Shown: in pieces, positions 57,301 to 64,000 of the stretch
Layout of the letters: each line of letters begins with the position of its first letter
Numbering within the stretch: position 1 is the first letter of the stretch
Origin: Ceratotherium simum simum
Lineage: Eukaryota > Chordata > Mammalia > Perissodactyla > Rhinocerotidae
DNA: 64,000 nt
Direction: 5' to 3'
NCBI RefSeq assembly: GCF_000283155.1
Contig: NW_004454178.1
Location: 23,721,800-23,785,799 of the forward strand
Made by a program: the position numbers and the translations under genes
Notes under the pieces: generated by a model
Database searches by the model: none
The model's input: only the letters and a program-made list of their open reading frames with translations
Told to the model about the DNA's origin: nothing

Positions 57301-58190
57301 AATGTTCAGTAAGCTAGCCTATTGCCCTCCCCAATGACAAAATTAATAGCTTTTCTATATTCAAGCAAAGATAGGAAATTGAGCAAGATGTGGAGAAGTC
57401 TGGAAAAATAAATTCACACCAATGTTCAGGAAATCCAATAAAAGAAGAATGTTGAGAGAAAACTCGCCTTACCAGATGGCAAGATATGTGACAGAGCTAC
57501 AATAATTCTTCACGTGTGGTAGTGGCACAGGAATCTATGGAAGGTCAATGGAAGAGAAAGTCTGGACACAGAGCCTCCGTAAATAGTTTCGAATATGAAA
57601 TAGAGACATTTAAGTCATTAGGAAAGAAAAGAATCTATGGAAGGTCAATGGAAGAGAAAGTCTGGGTACAGAGCCTCCGTAAATAGTTTCAAATATGAAA
57701 TAGAGACAGTTAAGTCATTAGGAAAGAAAAGATTTTCAATAAATGGAGTTGGGATAACTGGAAAAATAAGTTAATTCTGTCATATTATGCACCAAAGGAA
57801 ATTCCATATGATTAAAAAATTTAAATAATGAAAATAAAATCATGTAACCACTAAAGGAGAATATAGATACATATTTTTATTATCTTGTGGTGAAGAAGGG
57901 CTCCCTAAATTTAAAACAAAGGCAGAATCTGGAAGAATATAGATTTGCCCAAACAAGAAATTTTAAACTTCTAAATATCAAAAAGCCCTCAACACAAACT
58001 GTAAGAGCACTTCTGAGAAACAGAACAGAGTATCAAGCCTTCACATGTAAAGAGCTTCTTAATTTCGAGCACATCTCTAAGTCTCCAATGGTAAAAGGGG
58101 CCAAGGACATGTACAGCCATTTCACAAAAAAGGAGTTAAAATGCCAATAAATCTCTTCAAGTAATTTTAAACCACTAATATTCAGAGAAA
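57301..58190 (+). mobile_element. Old L1 ORF2-derived sequence
   Basis: L1-like ORF2 wording continues after the SINE, for example 'agtggcacaggaatctatgg' and 'aaatggagttgggataactgg'. It leads to 'ccactaatattcagagaaatgc' near the 3' end. The 87-codon frame at 57887 is an L1 remnant. Confidence 0.6.
57531..57730 (+). repeat. Tandem duplication, 2 x 100 bp
   Basis: 57531-57630 and 57631-57730 are adjacent direct copies starting 'gaatctatggaaggtcaatg' and ending 'ggaaagaaaa'. I count four mismatches in 100 bases. It lies inside L1-derived DNA. Confidence 0.97.
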
Positions 58191-58990
58191 TGCAAATTAA
58201 AACAAGATATTAAATTGACTAAGCTTTAAAAATGCACGTTTGTGTGTTGAGGTGACTATAGGGAATGGGACATTTACATACATTTCTAGTGGATGTAAAA
58301 CTTCTGGAGGGCAGAATGTGGAGCATGATTTTATTTTTGGTAAAGTATATACGAAATTATGCTTAGAGAAAGATTGACAAGGTGGATTCCAAACGTTAAC
58401 AGTGGTTCTCTCTTAATGAGTATTTTTTTTTGATCTATATTTCCTCAGTTTTCTACAATAAAACTTTTGTAATCATGCTGAAAAAGCTATTTTTTTTAAA
58501 AAAGAATACATATATGAGAATAGTTTAGAAAACTTAGAAAAATGTGTAAAAGATGGGAGCTTCCCCAGGAAATATAAAGTGACAGTGCCTAGAAATGTGG
58601 TGCGGATGTGGGAATTAACAGACCAACAGAGCAGAGGAGATGGTTGAGAAATAGTCCTCAGTGAATATTGGATCCTAAAATTGTTGAAGCTGAGAAACTG
58701 TCATTGGGAGGCTTGTAACCCATTTCTGCAGTGGGATTTTTCTTTGGGAGGGGCCACTTGATGACCTCCTACAAATTGGAAACAACCCAAATACCCAACA
58801 ATAGGGAATTGGCTAAATAAATTATGGTACATTGATTCAGTGGAATCCTACATAGCCATACAAATCTGTGATGATACAATATTTAATGGCATGGAAATTT
58901 ATTTACAGTTTATTGTTAAGTGAAAATCTGGTTTCAAAACTGAATGCATATTGTGATCGCTATTTGCAAAAAAAAAACCCCCTATGTATT
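58191..58990 (+). mobile_element. Old L1M-type 3' end
   Basis: Landmarks are 'aaacgttaacagtggttctc', 'ttttctacaataaaactttt', 'tggaaacaacccaaataccc', 'gaattggctaaataaattatgg' and 'aaaaaaaaacccc'. This is typical of old L1 3' ends. Confidence 0.75.
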
Positions 58991-59399
58991 TATTTAAAGA
59001 CTTGAACGATGTATTTTATTTTATTCTGTTCACTTACCAGCGTTATATCTTTTTTACAATGAGCATCTATTTCTTTTATAAGAGAACTCATAATAATAAT
59101 TATATACAGTTTATCTAAAAATGTAAAAAAGGAGAGAATGGTTTTCAGGTCAGCATGATTCAGCTCCAAAATGGCTGAATGAATCAATACATCCAGGAAA
59201 GAGTCAATTAGAAGGGGGCTGGTCAGCAAAAGACACGAGAGTCAAAATGCTACCAGGAGCCTCCTAATCCTGCCCAGGGGAGAAGACCTCTGGCCTCTGG
59301 ACTCCAGATAGCAAAGACCCAAAGTCCAAGCCATCTACTTTGTGAGATGGAAGCTTGAGGTCACCTAGCCAGATGCCATGAGACATTTGAATCATCTCA

Positions 59400-59836
59400 A
59401 TAGCTCTCTAGATTTATTATGAGGAATTGGCTCGTGTGATTTTGGAGGCTGAGAAGTCCCATGATCTGTCATTGGCAAGCTGGAGACCCGTTAAAGCTGA
59501 GGGTGAAGTTCCAGTCTGAGTCCAAAGGCCTGAGAACCAGGAGAACCAATGGTGTAAGTTCCAGTCCGAGGGAAGGAGAAGACTGATGTCCCAGCTTAAC
59601 AGTCAGGCGGAGAGAACAAATTCTCCCTTCCTCTGCCTTTTGTTCTCTTCAGGTCCTCAACAGATTGGATGATGCCCACCCACAGTGGGGAGGGCCATCT
59701 GCTTTACTCAGTCTTCCGATTCAAATGCTCGTTTTATCTGGAAACACCCTCACTAACACACCCAGAAATAACTTTTAACCAGACATCTGGGCACCCTATG
59801 GCCCAGTCAAGTTGAGACATAAAATTAACCATCACA
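59400..59836 (-). mobile_element. Solo LTR, same family as 47.5 kb, minus strand
   Basis: Read on the minus strand it begins 'tgtgatggttaattttatgtc' at 59836 and contains the same 'gggtgcccagatgtctgg' and 'gtgggtgggcatcatcc' blocks as the copy at 47.5 kb. It is truncated just after its 'aataaatc' polyadenylation signal. No internal genes. Confidence 0.85.
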
Positions 59837-62227
59837 GGGATGGACCTGTAGTGGTGTGAGATTGTGGAGATTTGAGTATGTTTGTATTCTAACAGGTAAA
59901 ATCTTATATAGAGAGAAATATTGAAAGTACTGCAGAAAGGGGAAATAAATGATGGAGCAGAAGGGCTGGTGACCAGAATGAGTTAGGAGCCCTGGCCTCC
60001 AGCGGAAGCAGGAACATACTTGATGCTGGAGGGAAGGAGAATGGGACAGATGCCCCAAAGACAGAGGGAAGTTTGTCCCGGGGTCCAGATTAGCGAGGGA
60101 GGAGGTCTAATGGTGTCTTTTCTTTGGGTGAAATATGAGTCAAAGTCATTTGCTGAGAGATGATTGGGTAGAGAGCTTGAACACAGCAGTGCAAATTAGA
60201 AATTCTGTTGTGGTTAATGGGAGAGGTAGCTGATTAGGAGCAAAGAGAAAATTGGCAGATGGCACCAAGAGCCCATGAATTTCAGTGGCGTCAACAGTAG
60301 GGGAAACTTCCTGCTTTGAGCCCATCATGTGTCTTATTTTTCTCTGATCTATCATGAAGGGTTAAGGAGAGACACGGCCTATCTTTCCGTTAATCCAAAA
60401 GAATCATCTTAGTGAGCCCCTATTGCAGGCTACAAAGGCTTACAGAACAAGGTTTCTGGTTCCAGGGTCAACTGGTTAGGAATACATAATAAGGAACCTG
60501 ATCAGCCTGGGCAATAGGTGGTGGTGGGGAGATGATTTCTTGTAGTAACCAGAGAATTCATGGGTAGGTGGCTTTTGAATTGGGTCTTAAGGAATGGGCA
60601 GAATTTTGGTAGGTAGAAAGGTTTTCTCCCAGATGGAGGGAAAAGAGTGAGCAAAGGGCTGTGGAGGGACCAGCAGGTGTGTAGACCAGGCCAACAGCAG
60701 TTTGAAGGTGTGGATGTGGATGTGGTGCCATGGGAAGGGGGCATGGGTCAGCACGCAGGGTCCTAAGCACCAGGAACTGGCTGTTGATGAGCAACTATTC
60801 AATTTTTTAGAGGAAGCTTGAGAAATGACCCAGGTGGGCTTTTAGAAAGATTAATTTGGCATAATTTATAAAAATGAGAGGAAGAGGGTACTGGGGAATA
60901 GGGAGAAGGCTCCAGTGTCACAGACATCTAAAAAGAGTGGCTAATGAGTGGCAAACCAATGAGATTAAACAATCCGTGTGATTATGCATTTAAACTTCTA
61001 ATTTTAAATCCAGCACCCTAGTTAAGCATAAATTATTTTGCCATTCAAATGTATTCTGGCTTGAAGCTCCCTCTCCGTTGGTGGTGAGAGGGGAGGAGGG
61101 TGGAGGGGAAGTAACCACAAGTCAACAATCAGAAATATCTGTAGTTTCTACTGAAGAGTTCTGAAGGCACGCAGCCATCGCCCAGGGATGTTATCTTCCA
61201 AATGGTGCCTGCCTTTGCCATCTGACTGATTGCTGCCTTCTTTGAGATGTTGCAACTCTTTGATGTGCATTGTGTTCTTAGGCTGTGATTGGTTCTTAGT
61301 TTAGCCCCCTCAGCTCTCCCCAAGTCTTCAGCCTGCAAAGGACAGCTGGAGTAGAGTATGGAAGGGTTCAGTGACCTCTGTGTTTAGAGTAAATTAGAAG
61401 CCCAGTACCACCAAGAAGAATTTCCAGGCACCAACCAAGGTCACCTAGGACATCTTACACTCACGGAGGTGGATGTCTGCCCCCAACTGGGCAGGGAAAC
61501 GGGCAGCACCATTGAACCTCCATGGGTGGTTCAGACAGTCTGCAGGGAAAGTTGGGTGGAATCCAAAGAGGGAACACAGAAAGGAGGGGACGCTGGTTTC
61601 ACCCAGATGTGTAAGAGCAGCACGTGTGTTTGAGAACTTGTGGCTCTGCAGAGCTGTGGCTTCCCCTCTGACTGATGGGCCATGGGGCTAATCCGTCATG
61701 CAGTGGTAATCCCACTTCCTCACCTGTCCTACCAGCAGACAACGCCACCTTTAGGGGAAGGAACCCGGGAAGAAAAGGAGACTCACTCTCCTGGTACCTT
61801 GGCACATGGCCTGGGGTTGCAGCGACCTGGGCCACCCATTGCTGAGGGTAAGTTTCCCTGAGTTGGAGTCCATCATCCCTGAGTTTGGGACCAGCCAAGT
61901 GTGGAAGTCAGGGAAAAACAGAGAGTTCTCACATTGAACAAGTCTGTGCTCGATGCTTCTCTGTTCCTGACACTATAAGAGGGTGGAGAGTGGAGACAGT
62001 AAAGCCACACCATCCCTTGACCTAGTCACAGTCCAACCTTTGAGCACTTTCATACCTTGAAGTCAGCCAGTGGGCACACTAGGCCACGAAAATCGCCACT
62101 GGAATGAGTCAAAAAAGATGGCGCCAGTTAACTCAGCTTTCACGTGAGGATGTGCACACAACCAGAGAAAGTAAATTGGTCAACCCCTCACAAAAGAAGA
62201 CATCACCCTCAAGTGGATATTAAAAAA
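59837..62227. other. Intergenic stretch with L2-like pieces
   Basis: 60000-60140 and 60545-60720 weakly resemble old L2-type sequence ('gggtcttaaggaatgggcag', 'gtgagcaaagggctgtgg'). 60955-61070 is AT-rich and complex ('gtgattatgcatttaaac', 'agcataaattattttgcc'). No gene is recognised. Confidence 0.4.
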
Positions 62228-62410
62228 AACTCCTCAATTTATTGGAGTATAATTTACATACAATAAAATTCCCTCATTTTAAGTGTACAATGAAGTTTTG
62301 ACAAATATATTCAGTCATGCAACCACACCACAATTGAGATAGAGAACATTTCATTGCCCAAAACACTCCACTGGAAATTAAAAAACTTCTCCACCAGCCC
62401 TGACCAACTG
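62228..62410 (-). mobile_element. Old L1M-type 3' fragment, minus strand
   Basis: 'tttattggagtataatttac', 'gtgtacaatgaagttttgac' and 'caaccacaccacaattgag' match the reverse of an old L1 3' end. Confidence 0.85.
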
Positions 62411-63724
62411 CTACAGACTATTTTTGTGTGATGTGTTCACAATTTGTTTGGTGTGTTTATAGCCCACGGAACCTGAAACCAGCGGCTGACTGAAGACTGT
62501 GCACAGCAGTCAGAGTTCACAAAAATTCTGAATAGTAATGCAGAAACAAATTACTTATTTTATCATGGAAATCTTACATGGATTAATTTGCTTGCCAAGT
62601 CCGATTCAGGAAAGCTCCCTTATTGGAAACATAAAGAGGTCGACAACTTTCAAGAAAGGACAAATTTATCTCCTTTGGACTAAATACATTTCACACCAAT
62701 ACAGTTAAAGGAATGTTGGTGTGGGTGGGGCTGCAGATTTTTGGCTGCCTGTGTACTTCGCTCCATTTTTGACTGGCCTTGGCTCCCTCCCCACTAGGAG
62801 TCTTGAGACGGAAACCTTCCCTTGGGATGAGGGGGAGCGCTCACGTCCAGGGCCCCCTGACCAGCACTGGCCCACCAGGGGAGCTGGGTGATGCTGTCTT
62901 CAGGATGCTGAGAAATCCACTCACAAGTCCTCCACCCATTCTCTGGCAGGATGCGGATATCAGCAGTGGGGAGAGGAGTGGGAGAGACAACCTTCTACTA
63001 CTGACCTCTCAGAGAACTGCCCCCAGAGACTTTCTCTCTTTTGTAGGACCCCAGGAAATGGCTGCACCCAGGCTACCCAGCAGGCGGCAGCAGTGACCAA
63101 ATGTTGGTCCTGCTAACCTGCAGCCCTCTAACTGGCTGGCTAATGGCTGCCTGGCCCGGGCTCACACCCATGCTCAGAACACGTGGAGCTAAGGCCTGGT
63201 GGGAGAGGCTCTTGAGATGGTGACAGGGCACACCCATGAGGATGCTGTCTGTCCATCTGTGATGGAGGAGAGGGGTCAGTGGTAAGAGTTGGGAACCACA
63301 AGAAATGGATTTAAATTCAGTCAACTTGAGGTTGGACACAACCCCTTGCCATCTTCGTCTTGGGAGCTCGTCTGAGTTAGCATCTTACCAGCCAAGTACG
63401 GTGAAGATAAAAAAAAAATCAGCAAATATCTCCTTTGCCAACAAGACCTCAATTTCCGTTAAATTCTTGCTCCTATGCCAGTTTCTCCTGCTGCTCGGAA
63501 GGGCAGAGGAGTGTTGCCAGGAGGACCTAATCAAGCTGGACCCAACTGCTGGCAAATAGGACAATGGTCTTTGCTTCACGAGGTAATGAGAGTCAGTTGC
63601 CAGGTTGTTACACTTTGCTCTTTCCTGGAGGTTTGGGGAATCAAAACAAGACTGCTTCTGAGCTGACCTGGGCAGGACCTGGGAAGACCAGATCAGAGTG
63701 TCTGAAAGTAGAGCCCATCTTTTC
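62411..63724. other. Intergenic unique stretch
   Basis: No gene or classifiable repeat is recognised; several short ORFs overlap on both strands. Confidence 0.5.
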
Positions 63725-64000
63725 TTTCGTTCTTTTTTAAAAATTGTGGTAAAATATACATAACATAAAATTTGCCGTTTTAACCATTTCTGAGTGTATA
63801 GTCTAGTGGCTTTAAGTATATTCATACAGTTTTGCAACCATCACCATCATCCAGCTCCAGAACTTTATTCATCTTCCCAAACTGAAACTCCGTTGCCATT
63901 AAACACTGACTCCCATTCCCCCTCCCCCAGCCCCCTGCTTTCTGTCTCTATGAATTTGACTGCTCTAGGAACCTCATATAAGTGGGATCCATCAGTATTC
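63725..64000 (-). mobile_element. Old L1M-type 3' region, minus strand, runs off window
   Basis: 'ttgtggtaaaatatacataac', 'gcaaccatcaccatcatcc', 'ctctatgaatttgactgc' and 'cctcatataagtgggatcc' follow the reverse of an old L1 3' end and continue past base 64000. Confidence 0.88.

Noticed and set aside
47945..64000. Possible exons of IQCA1, the expected upstream neighbour in human
   Set aside because: No frame with recognisable IQ or AAA-type motifs flanked by splice sites was seen; the gene probably lies beyond the window.

Overview
The window is nuclear DNA of a placental mammal, almost certainly a perissodactyl and most likely an equid. The strongest clue is at least eight copies of the tRNA-derived ERE-type SINE of horses and their relatives. 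They start near GGGGCCGGCCC, carry a 'TAGTGGTTAAG' box and a 'GGTTCGGATCC' B-box-like motif, and end in 'GATCTTCCTCA' plus poly-A. Spliced coding exons, L1, L2, MIR, MER5 and MLT1-type repeats and low coding density all fit a mammalian chromosome. I see no prokaryotic features.

One protein-coding gene is recognisable: ASB18 (ankyrin repeat and SOCS box protein 18), on the minus strand. Four coding exons are present. Exon 1 is 46533-46737, exon 2 is 25288 to about 25407, exon 3 is 21509-21776, and the start of exon 4 is 1-99, running off the left edge. Exons 1, 3 and 4 join in phase through clear splice sites. Together they give about 230 residues of a protein that is about 466 residues long in human by my recollection. 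The remaining ankyrin repeats and the SOCS box lie beyond base 1. In human, GBX2, ASB18 and IQCA1 are neighbours; no exon of either neighbour was recognised here.

Layout: 1-21508 is exon 4 and a 21.4-kb intron 3. This intron holds an old, near-complete L1 of about 7 kb (about 12650-19907) interrupted by three ERE SINEs, an MLT1-like LTR piece and an unclassified ~0.5-kb insert. 20505-21830 is a GC- and CpG-rich block ending in exon 3. 21777-25287 is intron 2. 25288-25660 is exon 2 with a long in-frame upstream extension and a TATA-like box. 25408-46532 is the 21-kb intron 1, rich in L1, L2, ERE and DNA-transposon fossils, including an unusual reverse-transcriptase relic at 37.5-38.2 kb. 46533-46900 is exon 1 with a compact promoter (MEF2/TATA-like element, E-boxes, CCAAT). 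46900-64000 is upstream intergenic DNA, mostly LTR and L1 fossils with a few AT-rich unique stretches.

The most interesting signals are these. (1) An apparent alternative ASB18 promoter and first exon just upstream of exon 2, whose extra in-frame sequence completes an ankyrin-like helix. (2) A muscle-type promoter architecture at exon 1. (3) A homeodomain-site-like cluster with a perfect 7-bp palindrome inside the CpG-rich intron 3. (4) A divergent L1-clade RT fossil with long open segments. None of these was tested against a database.
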